Source: Terrisporobacter glycolicus ATCC 14880 = DSM 1288 (lineage in GTDB: Bacteria; Bacillota; Clostridia; Peptostreptococcales; Peptostreptococcaceae). Taken from it: a stretch of DNA of 64,000 nt. The stretch spans positions 1,736,001 through 1,800,000 of the forward strand of contig NZ_CP117523.1 of NCBI RefSeq assembly GCF_036812735.1, in the 5' to 3' direction. A program made the position numbers and the translations under genes. Position 1 is the first letter of the stretch; each line of letters starts with the position of its first letter. This document shows positions 17,749 through 27,658 of the stretch, piece after piece. A model generated the notes under the pieces. The model saw only the letters and a program-made list of their open reading frames with translations. It ran no database searches and was not told the origin of the DNA.

Positions 17749-18318
17749 ATGAAAACAGCAACATTTCTAGAAATATTAACAGTAGCAGAAAAACTAAAAT
17801 GTAATACTAGGCACTCATGGACATCAAACGGACGTCATGAAAGTGTGGCAGAACATAGTTGGCGTATTGCATTAATGGCATTATTAATGCGTGACGAATT
17901 TCCAGAGATTGATATGGACAAGGTAATTCGTATGTGTTTGATTCATGATTTAGGGGAAGCCTTTACTGGAGATATTCCTACTTTTGAGAAGAAAGAAGAA
18001 GATAGTGAAAAAGAGGATGAGATATTTTTCCAGTGGATTTCAACTTTTCCTAATCCTTATGATGAGGAATTCACAGAGCTTCTAAAGGAAATGAATGAAC
18101 GCAAGACTGATGAAGCAAAGCTTTATAAAGCATTAGATAATTTAGAAGCAGTCATTCAGCATAACGAGGCGGATATTAGTACTTGGATTGAGCTAGAATA
18201 TGACTTACAGTTTACTTATGGTGCAGATAAGGTGGAGTTTTCTCCTTATTTAAAAGAGCTTAAGAAAGAAATAGACAAAAGAACCACAGAAAAAATAGCT
18301 CAAAAGAATGAATCTTAG
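17749..18318 (+). CDS. HD-domain phosphohydrolase, YfbR-like 5'-nucleotidase
   Basis: A 189-residue HD protein, probably hydrolysing deoxynucleoside monophosphates. Metal ligands are His36 (VAEHSW), His66-Asp67 (LIHDLGE) and an Asp in KALDNLEAVIQH near residue 128. The C-terminus is charged and helical. A strong GGGGGGA lies before ATG. Codons such as CGT and GGC are somewhat richer than in the neighbours, perhaps a sign of transfer. Confidence 0.85.
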   Translation: MKTATFLEILTVAEKLKCNTRHSWTSNGRHESVAEHSWRIALMALLMRDEFPEIDMDKVIRMCLIHDLGEAFTGDIPTFEKKEEDSEKEDEIFFQWISTFPNPYDEEFTELLKEMNERKTDEAKLYKALDNLEAVIQHNEADISTWIELEYDLQFTYGADKVEFSPYLKELKKEIDKRTTEKIAQKNES

Positions 18319-18419
18319 TTATTTAGAATAAATAACAGTGACTATCTCACAAGCAAGGATGCTAATTTGATTAGTAGTGTAAATTATTATGAAATGAAAA
18401 TTGTGGAGAATTGATTATT

Positions 18420-18821
18420 ATGACTAAAAGAGTAGTATATTTTATAATCACAGTGCTAGTAATGTTAATGGGTTTGTTATCGAGAAAATTCATGTTTATA
18501 TTTCCAAGCCACATTGCTCCATATGTAGGAGATATGTTATGGGCTATGATGGTTTACTTTGGTTTTAGGTTCTTGTTTCCAAAGTTAGAGCTTTTAAAAA
18601 GTTTCAATATAGCACTTATTTTTTCTTTTGCTATAGAGACGAGTCAGCTATATCAGGCTGAGTGGATAAATATTATACGTAAAACTACTATTGGAGGTTT
18701 AGTACTTGGACATGGGTTTTTATGGATAGACTTAATAAGCTATTTTATAGGTATTATAATTGCTTTAATAATAGATAAAGTTTTAAATCATGCTAAATTT
18801 ATAAAAGAATCAAGCAAATAG
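18420..18821 (+). CDS. DUF2809 family membrane protein
   Basis: A 133-residue membrane protein with about four helices. ATG at 18420 is chosen over a TTG at 18411 because GGAG lies 11 bases upstream and the family starts near TKRVVYF. Signature stretches are APYVGDMLWAMMVYFGFRFL and ALIFSFAIETSQLYQ, followed by a final GHGFLWIDLISYFIGI helix. Function unknown. Confidence 0.75.
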   Translation: MTKRVVYFIITVLVMLMGLLSRKFMFIFPSHIAPYVGDMLWAMMVYFGFRFLFPKLELLKSFNIALIFSFAIETSQLYQAEWINIIRKTTIGGLVLGHGFLWIDLISYFIGIIIALIIDKVLNHAKFIKESSK

Positions 18822-18855
18822 AAGGGGTACACAAAAATGTGTATCCCTTTTAACT
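18822..18855 (+). terminator. terminator, GGGTACAC family copy 2
   Basis: Stem AAGGGGTACAC/GTGTATCCCTT with loop AAAAAT runs into TTTAAC. It directly abuts the stop codon. Confidence 0.75.
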
Positions 18856-18986
18856 TTGCTTTAAAAATTTTAGCCTATGCTCAAAACAATATATAATGGG
18901 TATTTTTTATGGCAGAATATTCTTTATATTTATCTGAAAATAATGTAGAATTTTAATGGGGATTAAAAAGAGGAGGCATAGTTAAA

Positions 18987-21101
18987 ATGAAAAAATTATT
19001 AACATCATTTATTTTAGTTCTATCCATAATAATGGGGCAAATAACACCAATATCATGGGCAGAAGAAAAAATGACTAAAGAAGTAAAAGCTAGTGAAAGT
19101 AACGCATCAAGAGAGTACGAGGAAACAGAAGATAGCAAAAACTATATTGAAGTAGAAAAAGATGGACTAATTGGTAATATAGCCGATTATGAAAATGGAG
19201 AAGTATTCGCTTTTCAATTTGAAGGAGTATTAAATAGTAGTAATGAAATGATTAATTTTATCTTCGATGAATATTCTTACAAAGATGAAATCTACAACGA
19301 TATAACAACCATAGAGTTTTTCGTTAAACTTGGAGATAAGATGGAATACGTAGCATCTAGAAATTTCACTTTAAATAATGATTTAGATAGGCATAGAGCT
19401 ACAATAGATAGAGAATATTTCGACGATCAAGAATACATATATGCAAGAATAGGAAAATCTATGGACAAAGATGATGATTACTACTGTGGAACACTTTTAT
19501 TTAAGGTACGAAATCCTTTTTATAAAGGTGGTGGAGAAGTAGTAAACATACCTGATAAAAAATTACACAAATCTATAAATGATAGTCTATACCAAGAGGC
19601 CTATACTCCAGTAACAAAGTATAGAATGTCACAAGTTAAAGAAATAAACTTAGAAGATGCTGGTGTTAAGAATTTAGAAGGTTTACAATATTGTGTAAAC
19701 TTGGAATATTTATTCTTACAAAATAATGAAATTGAAGATTTTACACCTATTTCAAATCTAACAAAATTAAAAACATTAAACTTAAATGAGAACAATATAA
19801 AAGATATCTCTTTTATAAAGAACTTAACAAATTTAACGAAATTATATTTAAAGCAAAATCAAATAATAAGTGTATCTAATTTAAAGAATCTAAGCAAATT
19901 AAATACATTAATTTTAGAAAGAAATAAAATATCTAATATATTTTATTTATCAGGATTAAAGAACTTAACATATTTAAACCTTGGTTCAAACAATATATCT
20001 GATATATCTGTAGTAGAAAACTTTTCAAAATTAAAGCATTTTAGAGGTAGTCAAAATAAAATCACAGATATAAGTCCTTTAGGGAAATTGCCAAATATAA
20101 CAGAATTACATTTATCAACACAAAGAATAGAATTAGGACCAGTGTCAATAAAAGAGGGGAAATTTATATTTAAAAATCCACTTATTGGTCTTAATGGAAA
20201 GCCAATAGCTCCAAGCAGAGTAGGAAATGGTGGTACATATTCAAAAACTTCTAATACTATAACTTGGAATAATCCTTTCTATAGTGTAGACTATCGTTTT
20301 TCTCATAAATTAGGAGTTTCAGGTACAGACTATACAGGAGATTTTTATATTTCGTTACTTACACCGATGTCTTATTTTAGTGTAAATAGTATCAATAAAA
20401 CTTCAACAACTATCACAGGTAAAGGTTTGGCTAATTCCACAGTAAGAGCTTATGTTAATAATAAAAAAATAGGAACAACGGCTAAAGTTAGCTGGAATGG
20501 AAACTTTACTATTAAAAGTATAAGTGGATTAAAAGCTGGAGACAAAGTAGTTGTTAAGATGAGCCAAGATGGATATGAGCCTACACAAAAAACTATAACA
20601 GTAAGAAATACTTTTAGTAAATTTACAGTAAACTCGATTAATAATAAATCTACAGTTATAAGTGGAAAAGGATTAAAATCAGCAACTGTAAAAGCTTATA
20701 TAAATGGAAAACAAGTAGGAACAACAGCTAAAGTTGATTCTACAGGAAACTATACTATAAAAAACATAAGTGGACTGAAAGCTGGTAGCAAAATAGTTGT
20801 TAAAATAAGTAAAGACGGTTATGAAACTAAACAAAATACTGTAACAGTATTAAATACTTTCAATACATTTACAGTAAATTCAATCACTACTAAATCAACA
20901 TCAATAAGTGGAAAAGGATTAAAAACAGCAACGATAAAGGCTTATATAGATGGAAAACAAATCGGAAAAACAGTTACAGTAAGCTCAAATGGAACTTATA
21001 AAATAACTGGTGTGAAAAACCTTAAAAAAGGTAAAAAAGTAGAAGTGAAAATAAGTAAATCAGGATATTCAACCAAAAGTAAGACCGTAGCAATAAAATA
21101 A
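18987..21101 (+). CDS. secreted leucine-rich repeat protein with three Ig-like repeats
   Basis: This 704-residue exported protein starts with a signal peptide cleaved after about residue 25 (SWA). An N-terminal region of unknown fold is followed by an internalin-like LRR block (about 200-375: repeats such as LTKLKTLNLNENNIKDISFI), an LRR-adjacent beta domain, and three Ig-like units of exactly 82 residues starting at 462, 544 and 626. No LPXTG, lipobox, SLH or choline-binding motif is seen, so it may be released or held by the repeats. It may bind host or cell surfaces. AGAGGAGG precedes ATG. Confidence 0.9.
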   Translation: MKKLLTSFILVLSIIMGQITPISWAEEKMTKEVKASESNASREYEETEDSKNYIEVEKDGLIGNIADYENGEVFAFQFEGVLNSSNEMINFIFDEYSYKDEIYNDITTIEFFVKLGDKMEYVASRNFTLNNDLDRHRATIDREYFDDQEYIYARIGKSMDKDDDYYCGTLLFKVRNPFYKGGGEVVNIPDKKLHKSINDSLYQEAYTPVTKYRMSQVKEINLEDAGVKNLEGLQYCVNLEYLFLQNNEIEDFTPISNLTKLKTLNLNENNIKDISFIKNLTNLTKLYLKQNQIISVSNLKNLSKLNTLILERNKISNIFYLSGLKNLTYLNLGSNNISDISVVENFSKLKHFRGSQNKITDISPLGKLPNITELHLSTQRIELGPVSIKEGKFIFKNPLIGLNGKPIAPSRVGNGGTYSKTSNTITWNNPFYSVDYRFSHKLGVSGTDYTGDFYISLLTPMSYFSVNSINKTSTTITGKGLANSTVRAYVNNKKIGTTAKVSWNGNFTIKSISGLKAGDKVVVKMSQDGYEPTQKTITVRNTFSKFTVNSINNKSTVISGKGLKSATVKAYINGKQVGTTAKVDSTGNYTIKNISGLKAGSKIVVKISKDGYETKQNTVTVLNTFNTFTVNSITTKSTSISGKGLKTATIKAYIDGKQIGKTVTVSSNGTYKITGVKNLKKGKKVEVKISKSGYSTKSKTVAIK
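20370..21098 (+). repeat. three tandem 82-codon repeats
   Basis: The units begin near 20370, 20616 and 20862, an exact 246-base period. Each has a FTVNSI...GKGL...AYI core and ends GYxTKQ-like. The last two are closest, suggesting recent duplication. Confidence 0.85.
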
Positions 21102-21198
21102 ACTAAATAATTGACCTATTTGAAGCTAGGTTCTGGTAAAAGAGAGTTTGGAAAAATATTAATTTGCAATAAGTACAAATTAAAAAGGGGAAGTTATT

Positions 21199-22077
21199 AT
21201 GAAATTTTTTACAAAAGAATATCAAAGAGATATGGGAAGAACTGATATACATATGCTAATGAGAGCTACAAAAAAAGCAGAAAAATTTGATGAAAAATAC
21301 TACCAAGATTTATATAAAAAAGAATTGAAAGAATTCTTACAAGAGCAAAAAGAGTTATGTGAAATGTCAGAAGAAGATGAATTTGACGAAACAGATTGGG
21401 ATGAAATATCCGTAATGGATGAAGAAGGTAATATGGTAAGTGTAAGTGAATTTATGTCACAAGAAGAAGTAGAAGAACTTAGAAACAGCATATTGGAAGG
21501 GGAAAGAGAAGCATTAGAAAATTTTGAAATGGATGAATACGATGAGTTAGAACTAACAAATAAATTTGCCCAAAATCACAAGGACGAAATAGAATTTCTA
21601 AAAAACAATTTGCCAAAAGACATTCTAGAAGATGTGGCAGATATAAGAGTGTTAGCTCTTAATAAGGTGTCAAAAAACCTTAAAAAGAGAATAGAAAAAT
21701 ATTGTAAAGAAAATGAAAAAACAACAAAAAAAGTAATGGAGGACTACTTTAATTACTTTAAAATGATAGAAAATCAAATTTCACAGAAAATATTGGATAA
21801 TTATGATTTTCATGATTGTGAGATTTTAAGTATAAAAAAAGTTGGAGATGATATTGTCTTTGACCTTGATAATAGTGGTGGTTTTACAGATATAAATAAG
21901 ATAATTTATAGAAATGGCCAGATGATAGAAAATAATTTGGAGGAAAACTCATACTGGATTTATGATGAAATATATAAGCTGGATGAATTATATGAGTTTC
22001 ACATAGGAATAAGCAGCAACAACGAGTATGGTTACGATTATATAACTTTAAGAGCAAGTGATGTGGATTTTGAATAA
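21199..22077 (+). CDS. DUF4085 family protein
   Basis: This 292-residue cytoplasmic protein has the DUF4085 pattern: MKFFTKEYQRDMGRTDIHM at the start, a Lys/Glu-rich helical middle and a C-terminal beta domain around FHDCEILSIKKVGDDIVFDL. A very acidic stretch lies near residues 55-120. AAAAGGGGAAG precedes ATG. It is not in an operon with the LRR gene upstream. Function unknown. Confidence 0.8.
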   Translation: MKFFTKEYQRDMGRTDIHMLMRATKKAEKFDEKYYQDLYKKELKEFLQEQKELCEMSEEDEFDETDWDEISVMDEEGNMVSVSEFMSQEEVEELRNSILEGEREALENFEMDEYDELELTNKFAQNHKDEIEFLKNNLPKDILEDVADIRVLALNKVSKNLKKRIEKYCKENEKTTKKVMEDYFNYFKMIENQISQKILDNYDFHDCEILSIKKVGDDIVFDLDNSGGFTDINKIIYRNGQMIENNLEENSYWIYDEIYKLDELYEFHIGISSNNEYGYDYITLRASDVDFE

Positions 22078-22088
22078 ATTTAGAAATT

Positions 22089-22133
22089 AAAAAGATATAG
22101 AATTAGTATAATATTAAATCCTATATCTTTTTT
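22089..22133 (+). terminator. terminator, AGATATAG family copy 1
   Basis: Stem AAAGATATAG/CTATATCTTT with a 20-base loop and TTTTTT tail. A close relative is at 29977. Confidence 0.8.
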
Positions 22134-22243
22134 ACTTGATTTTAAATAAAATTTATTGTAATATTACCTATAAAAACAATGTATATAAAATTAAGGAAAT
22201 AGGTATAACGCTCTATTAGCCTATTAGCAAAAGGAGATTTACA

Positions 22244-23389
22244 ATGAAAAAAGAAAGAAGTATGTTTTTGAAAATAGGACTTTCAGTAATAGCCCTATTT
22301 CTTTTGATTTATTACTGGAAAAATATTTCGGCAGGAGCAAAGACATTTATAGCAGTAGCCAACCCTCTAGTAATTGGGTGCATGATTGCTTATATTTTAA
22401 ATATTATCATGAAGTTTTACGAGAGAATATTATTTAAAAACTGTAAAAATGAAGTATTACTTAAGTTTAAAAGAACTATATCAATACTTTTATCAATTGG
22501 TAGCGTTGTGATTATATTTATATTAATAGCAAGGTTAATAATACCTGAGCTAAAATCATCTATTGAAGTACTTATTTCTAGTATTCCACCTTTTACAGAT
22601 CATATGATTGATTTATTAAATTCTAATCCTAATATACAAAACTTGTTGCCTAAAGATATAACTAGTTTTAATATGGATATGGTAAACTGGCAAGAAATAA
22701 TCGATAATGGTTTTAAGTGGTTTACTTCTGGAGCAGGAACTGTTATAGAATATGTAACTGGTTTCTTCTCAGTAGTATTTAATTTTGTAGTAGGGTTAAT
22801 ATTTGCTATTTATATATTAGGTGGAAAAGAAAAACTAAGTAATCAATTTACTAGATTAATAAACACATACACAACTCCTAAAATAAGTGAAAGAACATTT
22901 TATGTGCTAAGAGTAGTTGATGAGTGTTTCCACAACTTTATAGTTGGACAATGTACAGAAGCTTTAATACTTGGAACACTTTGTACAGTAGGAATGTTTA
23001 TTTTAAAATTCCCATATGCACTTATGGTAGGAGTGCTTATAGGATGTACGGCTTTGATTCCTATAGCTGGAGCTTATATTGGTGCAATTGTTGGATTTAT
23101 TATGATTTTCACAGTATCACCAACTAAGGCAATGTTATTTTTAGTGTTTATAGTTGTGTTACAACAATTAGAAAATCAATTTATTTACCCAAAGGTGGTA
23201 GGTTCTTCTATTGGACTTCCTGGTATATGGGTATTTGCAGCAGTTATGATAGGTGGAGGATTGTTTGGAATTCAAGGTGTTTTATTTGGAATTCCTACAG
23301 TGTCTATTGTTTATCAATTGTTGAAAAAGGATATGAATAAAAGAGAAGGAAGTAATCCTTCACTGGAATCAGAACAATTATCTATATAA
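22244..23389 (+). CDS. AI-2E family transporter, YtvI/PerM-like
   Basis: This 381-residue membrane protein has about eight helices: two pairs at the N-terminus, a periplasmic-type segment with a long loop (residues 90-150) and the conserved core AYIGAIVGFIMIF, then EGNQF-type QLENQFIYPKVVGSSIGLPG. The family exports autoinducer-2-like or other small molecules; sporulation YtvI is a member. The substrate is unknown. AAGGAGA precedes ATG. Confidence 0.88.
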   Translation: MKKERSMFLKIGLSVIALFLLIYYWKNISAGAKTFIAVANPLVIGCMIAYILNIIMKFYERILFKNCKNEVLLKFKRTISILLSIGSVVIIFILIARLIIPELKSSIEVLISSIPPFTDHMIDLLNSNPNIQNLLPKDITSFNMDMVNWQEIIDNGFKWFTSGAGTVIEYVTGFFSVVFNFVVGLIFAIYILGGKEKLSNQFTRLINTYTTPKISERTFYVLRVVDECFHNFIVGQCTEALILGTLCTVGMFILKFPYALMVGVLIGCTALIPIAGAYIGAIVGFIMIFTVSPTKAMLFLVFIVVLQQLENQFIYPKVVGSSIGLPGIWVFAAVMIGGGLFGIQGVLFGIPTVSIVYQLLKKDMNKREGSNPSLESEQLSI

Positions 23390-23430
23390 AAAATACAATC
23401 AAAAGAGTATTTTACTATAATATAAGTATA

Positions 23431-23458
23431 AAAAAGTTGCTTTTCGAAGCAACTTTTT
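23431..23458 (+). terminator. rho-independent terminator with TTCG loop
   Basis: A 12-bp stem AAAAAGTTGCTT with loop TTCG ends in TTTTT. Confidence 0.9.
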
Positions 23459-23503
23459 AATTCTCTAAAAGACCATTACTCTAAAGACCTATTTTAACTC
23501 GTT

Positions 23504-23512
23504 ATGCTATAA
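23504..23512 (+). promoter_or_regulatory. extended -10 promoter
   Basis: TGCTATAAT lies upstream of the DUF3885 gene; no clear -35 is seen. Confidence 0.4.
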
Positions 23513-23632
23513 TACAATAAATGTTGCAATTAATATTTTAATGCAATAATAAATTTGCAGTAGAAATGGATAGGTGTGCTAATTAGATGAAATATGATTT
23601 TATATATTAAAGATATGGAATAAAATGTTATT

Positions 23633-24040
23633 ATGCTTGGCAATACAACTCCAAATTATTTATATGAGATAATTAGTCATCATAAACTTGAAGAAACTAT
23701 TAAGTATACATATGATGAAGATATAAATAAAGAAGGTAATACAATAGAAATTAAATATCCATATAAAGTAAAAATATTAAGTAGTACGGTATCTTCAATA
23801 CCATATAAAGAAATTTTACAAGGAATAGCTAACTATGAACAAGGTAGAGAGCCATCAATTTGTCAAAGTGTTTATTTTATAAATATAAATAAGAATATTA
23901 TCTTTAATATGTATGATGATAGAGGATGTATTATTTTTTCAAATTCAAAAGATAGGTTAATTAACTTGTATCAAAGGTATAATGAATGGTTAGTTGATTA
24001 CTGGCGTGTATATATTGATAATATATTTAAGGAAATATAG
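23633..24040 (+). CDS. DUF3885 family protein, probably N-terminally truncated
   Basis: The 135-residue frame ends with the DUF3885 hallmark MYDDRGC, QRYNEWLVDYWRVYID and a short tail. Usual family members are near 200 residues and start with a glycine-rich segment that is absent here. The start ATG 23633 has no strong ribosome site and the upstream frames are broken, so part of the gene may be lost. The next small gene follows by 27 bases. Confidence 0.6.
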   Translation: MLGNTTPNYLYEIISHHKLEETIKYTYDEDINKEGNTIEIKYPYKVKILSSTVSSIPYKEILQGIANYEQGREPSICQSVYFININKNIIFNMYDDRGCIIFSNSKDRLINLYQRYNEWLVDYWRVYIDNIFKEI

Positions 24041-24067
24041 AAATAGGAATTTGAAGGAGCAGAAAAT

Positions 24068-24214
24068 ATGAAAAATGAAAATATAAGTTATCTAGGATTA
24101 GGATTATGCTTTGGCGTTACTTTCGGTTTAGTATTTAAAAATTTAGCGATTGGTTTGTCTCTTGGTTTACTTATTGGAGTAGTACTCGATAGTAATAAAC
24201 GCAAGAATAAATAA
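24068..24214 (+). CDS. small glycine-rich membrane protein, 48 aa
   Basis: ATG 24068 follows GAAGGAGC by 7 bases. Two short hydrophobic helices (residues 8-23 and 26-41) carry GxxxG-like spacing (LGLGLCFGVTFG and GLSLGLLIGVV), which favours helix packing. A basic tail ends the protein. Function unknown. Confidence 0.6.
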   Translation: MKNENISYLGLGLCFGVTFGLVFKNLAIGLSLGLLIGVVLDSNKRKNK

Positions 24215-24369
24215 AATTTATATAATGAAGTATATCTAAAAATAGGAATTTGGCAGTGATGTTTTTGTTATTTAAAGTGTCAACTAGAACAGATATTTTT
24301 GTGAACACTTTAAATATTACTAATTGAGGGGGTTATTAATTTTGATATACTTAATTTAGGGGTGAGATT

Positions 24370-24882
24370 ATGAGCTTTAGTTTTATAAATTTTATAATAT
24401 ATCCGTTAGTATATATTATATTTATGCCTGTGTTGGCATTTATTCATGAACTTGGTCATGCTATACCAGCTTTAATATTCACAAAAAATGAAGTTAGTGT
24501 AAACATCGGAAATTATAATTTGATAAAGAAAGTAAAACTAAATAGGTTAGTCATAAATATTTATGGATACAGGTCTATAATGGATGTATCTTACGCTTAT
24601 GTTAATTGGGAAACTCTAGAAAGTAAATTCAAATCAATTATAATGATTGCAGGTGGTCCGATAGCATCTTTATGTACTTCAATTGTATTATATCTCACTT
24701 TAGAAATAATACAATTACCTTATTTGATAATGAAAATATTTAATGGGATACTACTATGTAGTATAGGTCAATTTATAGTAACTGCATTGCCAATGAAGTA
24801 TAGCGATAATGGTCCGTACAAAGGGTTTACAAGTGATGGATATAAAATAGAACAATGGTTAAAGATGAAAAATACAAATTAG
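24370..24882 (+). CDS. M50-like membrane metalloprotease
   Basis: This 170-residue membrane protein has the zinc motif HELGH (residues 26-30) inside a membrane segment, typical of site-2 protease-like M50 peptidases. A later segment ends with SDGYKI, the expected third zinc-ligand region. It has no PDZ domain and is shorter than RseP or SpoIVFB, so it may be a minimal or specialised protease. AGGGGTGAG precedes ATG. Substrate unknown. Confidence 0.75.
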   Translation: MSFSFINFIIYPLVYIIFMPVLAFIHELGHAIPALIFTKNEVSVNIGNYNLIKKVKLNRLVINIYGYRSIMDVSYAYVNWETLESKFKSIIMIAGGPIASLCTSIVLYLTLEIIQLPYLIMKIFNGILLCSIGQFIVTALPMKYSDNGPYKGFTSDGYKIEQWLKMKNTN

Positions 24883-24957
24883 ATATCCAGTTAAAAATAT
24901 ATGCTTTATTAGTGCTCCACATTAATATATTTACCTATATTATTTTGTAGATTTAAT

Positions 24958-24986
24958 GTTGACTTATAAATAATTGGTGCTACAAT
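24958..24986 (+). promoter_or_regulatory. promoter before aminopeptidase P
   Basis: TTGACT at 24958 and TACAAT at 24981 have a 17-base spacer. A second TGCTATAAT lies at 24992. Confidence 0.55.
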
Positions 24987-25134
24987 TTAATTGCTATAAT
25001 GCAATATGGTATTAGTTGATTCTTTTAATGCATTTCTTAACTTATAAAGTTATATAAATTAAAAGTTACATTTAAGAAAAAACTATATGATTTAGTAGAA
25101 GACAATAAAAATAAAAAAGAAGAGGGAATATGAG

Positions 25135-26922
25135 ATGAATATAGTAGAAAGAATTGAAAACTTACGTAAAGTTATGCAAGAAAAAAACATTGATGCTTAC
25201 ATAGTACCTACTGCTGATTTTCACCAAAGTGAATATGTGGGAGAGTATTTTAAATCTAGAAAATTCATCACTGGATTTTCAGGATCTGCTGGTACAGCAA
25301 TTATAACAAAGACTGAGGGTCGCCTTTGGGTAGATGGAAGATATTTTATACAAGCAGCTAAACAACTTGAAGGAACTACAGTTGAGTTAATGAGAATGGG
25401 TGAACCAGGAGTTTTAACTATAGAGGAATATTTAAAAGAAACATTAAAATCTGGAGAAACATTAGGTTTTGATGGACGTGTAGTATCAGTAGGAGAAGGT
25501 CAAGAATATGAAAAAATCGCAAAAGCAAATCATGCAAAAGTTGATTATAATGAAGACCTTATAAGTGAAATTTGGAATGATAGACCAGTTCTTTCAAAAG
25601 AGCCAGCATTTGCATTGGACGTTAAATATACAGGTGAATCAACATCAGACAAATTAAAAAGAATTAGAGAAGAAATGGATAAAGCAGGGGCATCTATTCA
25701 TGTTCTTACAACTTTAGATGACATATGTTGGACATTAAATATTAGAGGAAATGATATTGAGTTCTTCCCACTAGTTCTTGCATATGCAATAATTACTAAA
25801 GATACTGTTGAGTTATACATTGATGAGAATAAATTAGATGATGAGATGAAAGCAAATCTTGCTAAAGACTCTGTTGTACTTCATCCATACAATAATGTAT
25901 ATGAAGATGCAAGAAAAATTGGAGAAAATGAAGTTGTACTTCTTGATCCATCAAAAGTAAACTATGCTCTTTATAATAATATTCCATCAAATGTATTAAA
26001 AGTAGAACAAAGAAATCCGGAGATTTTATTCAAAGCTATCAAAAATCCAGTAGAGATTGAAAACATAAAAAAAGCACAAATTAAAGACAGTGTTGCCCAT
26101 GTAAGATTTATGAAATGGTTAAAAGAAAATGTGGCAAAAACTAAAATTACTGAAATTAGTGCATCTGAAAAATTAGACCAACTTCGTGATGAAATGGGTA
26201 ACTTTATACGCCCAAGTTTTGAACCAATATCTTCTTTTGGAGAGCATGGTGCAATAGTTCACTATGTATCAAGTCCAGAAACTGATGTTGAATTAAAAGA
26301 AGGAAGCTTATACCTATCAGATACAGGTGCAGGTTTTTATGAAGGGTCTACTGATATAACAAGAACTTTCGCTCTTGGGGAAATTTCACAGGAAATGAAA
26401 GATAACTTTACACTAGTTGCAATCAGTAATATGCAGCTTGGAAGTGCTAAATTCTTAGAAGGATGCACAGGTATGACACTTGATATGCTTGCAAGAAAAC
26501 CATTCTGGGATAGAGATATGAACTTCAACCATGGTACAGGTCATGGTGTGGGCTATCTTTTAAATATTCACGAGGGTCCAACAGGATTCCGTTGGCAATA
26601 CCGTAAAGGAGAAATAGAACCATTCCATGCAGGTATGATTATAACAAATGAACCTGGTATTTATATTGAAGGTTCTCATGGTATACGTTTAGAAAATGAA
26701 TTACTTTGCAAAAAAGGTACTGAAAATGCATATGGACAATTTATGTATTTTGAAGCAATAACATTTATTCCAATGGATTTAGACGCAATCAATCCAGATA
26801 TAATGACAGCTGAAGACAAGAAACTATTAAATAATTATCACCAAGAAGTATTTGAAAAAATATCACCATTCTTAAATGAAGAAGAAACTGAGTGGTTAAA
26901 AAAATATACAAGAGCAATCTAA
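25135..26922 (+). CDS. aminopeptidase P family (Xaa-Pro aminopeptidase), M24B
   Basis: A 595-residue metalloenzyme of the long form (two N-terminal creatinase-like domains plus the catalytic pita-bread domain). Metal ligands are seen in DTGAGFYEGSTDITRTF, HGTGHGVG, NEPGIY and ENE. It releases an N-terminal residue before Pro in peptides, useful in peptide fermentation. AGAGGG lies before ATG. It is monocistronic with its own terminator. Confidence 0.93.
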   Translation: MNIVERIENLRKVMQEKNIDAYIVPTADFHQSEYVGEYFKSRKFITGFSGSAGTAIITKTEGRLWVDGRYFIQAAKQLEGTTVELMRMGEPGVLTIEEYLKETLKSGETLGFDGRVVSVGEGQEYEKIAKANHAKVDYNEDLISEIWNDRPVLSKEPAFALDVKYTGESTSDKLKRIREEMDKAGASIHVLTTLDDICWTLNIRGNDIEFFPLVLAYAIITKDTVELYIDENKLDDEMKANLAKDSVVLHPYNNVYEDARKIGENEVVLLDPSKVNYALYNNIPSNVLKVEQRNPEILFKAIKNPVEIENIKKAQIKDSVAHVRFMKWLKENVAKTKITEISASEKLDQLRDEMGNFIRPSFEPISSFGEHGAIVHYVSSPETDVELKEGSLYLSDTGAGFYEGSTDITRTFALGEISQEMKDNFTLVAISNMQLGSAKFLEGCTGMTLDMLARKPFWDRDMNFNHGTGHGVGYLLNIHEGPTGFRWQYRKGEIEPFHAGMIITNEPGIYIEGSHGIRLENELLCKKGTENAYGQFMYFEAITFIPMDLDAINPDIMTAEDKKLLNNYHQEVFEKISPFLNEEETEWLKKYTRAI

Positions 26923-26927
26923 TTAAT

Positions 26928-26970
26928 AAATACACTTTTCAGTGGTATATCGCTGGAAAGTGTATTTTTA
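26928..26970 (+). terminator. rho-independent terminator
   Basis: The stem AAATACACTTTTCAG and complement with a short loop ends in TTTTT. Confidence 0.88.
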
Positions 26971-27137
26971 ATTTATCCATAGTCGAATGCAAATATCAAG
27001 CATTTGTATTTATATAAATTCATTAGATGTTAAGTCTAATTGACAAAATTCCAAATTCAATTGGTAGAAAATAATTTATCCCTAAAGTATACTATACCTA
27101 CAAGTTAACTTTGAAGAAATGAAAGGATGTAATTATT

Positions 27138-27578
27138 ATGTTATTAGGAGATAAAATATTAAGTTTGCGCAAAAAGGCAGGCTTATCTCAAGAAGAAGTT
27201 GCTAACAGATTAAATGTATCTAGACAAACTGTAAGTAAGTGGGAAGTAAATCAAACAGTTCCTGAGTTAAAAAATATTAAATTACTAAGTCAGCTATATA
27301 ATGTAAGTTATGATTATCTTATAAGTAAGAGTAATCCAAGTGGTGATATTACGAGTATAGAAATGATAGTTGATGAAATTGATTGGACTAGCGCATGGAG
27401 CAAAAAATATCCTATTTTAGATTCATATCAAGGAATGCAAAACATAAATACTTATTGCGAAAAAATATCAAAATTATACGATGAGTTCAAAGATGAATTT
27501 AATTTTAGCGACCAAGATACGGCCTTAGTTTTAAAAGATATCCTTTATAAAAAATATAAAATAGAAAAAAATAAGTAA
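27138..27578 (+). CDS. XRE-family regulator
   Basis: Residues 1-65 are a classic Cro/CI helix-turn-helix: LSQEEVANRLNVSRQTVSKW. A short helical C-terminus follows (146 residues in all), without a known sensor domain. It precedes a membrane Ig-like gene by 80 bases and could control it, but no operator is visible. GAAAGGATG precedes ATG. Confidence 0.82.
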   Translation: MLLGDKILSLRKKAGLSQEEVANRLNVSRQTVSKWEVNQTVPELKNIKLLSQLYNVSYDYLISKSNPSGDITSIEMIVDEIDWTSAWSKKYPILDSYQGMQNINTYCEKISKLYDEFKDEFNFSDQDTALVLKDILYKKYKIEKNK

Positions 27579-27658
27579 ATTAAATAACACCCTCTCTCAA
27601 AATAATAAAGTTCTACACATATAAATCAATTAATAATTTATATATGAGGGGGTGTAAA

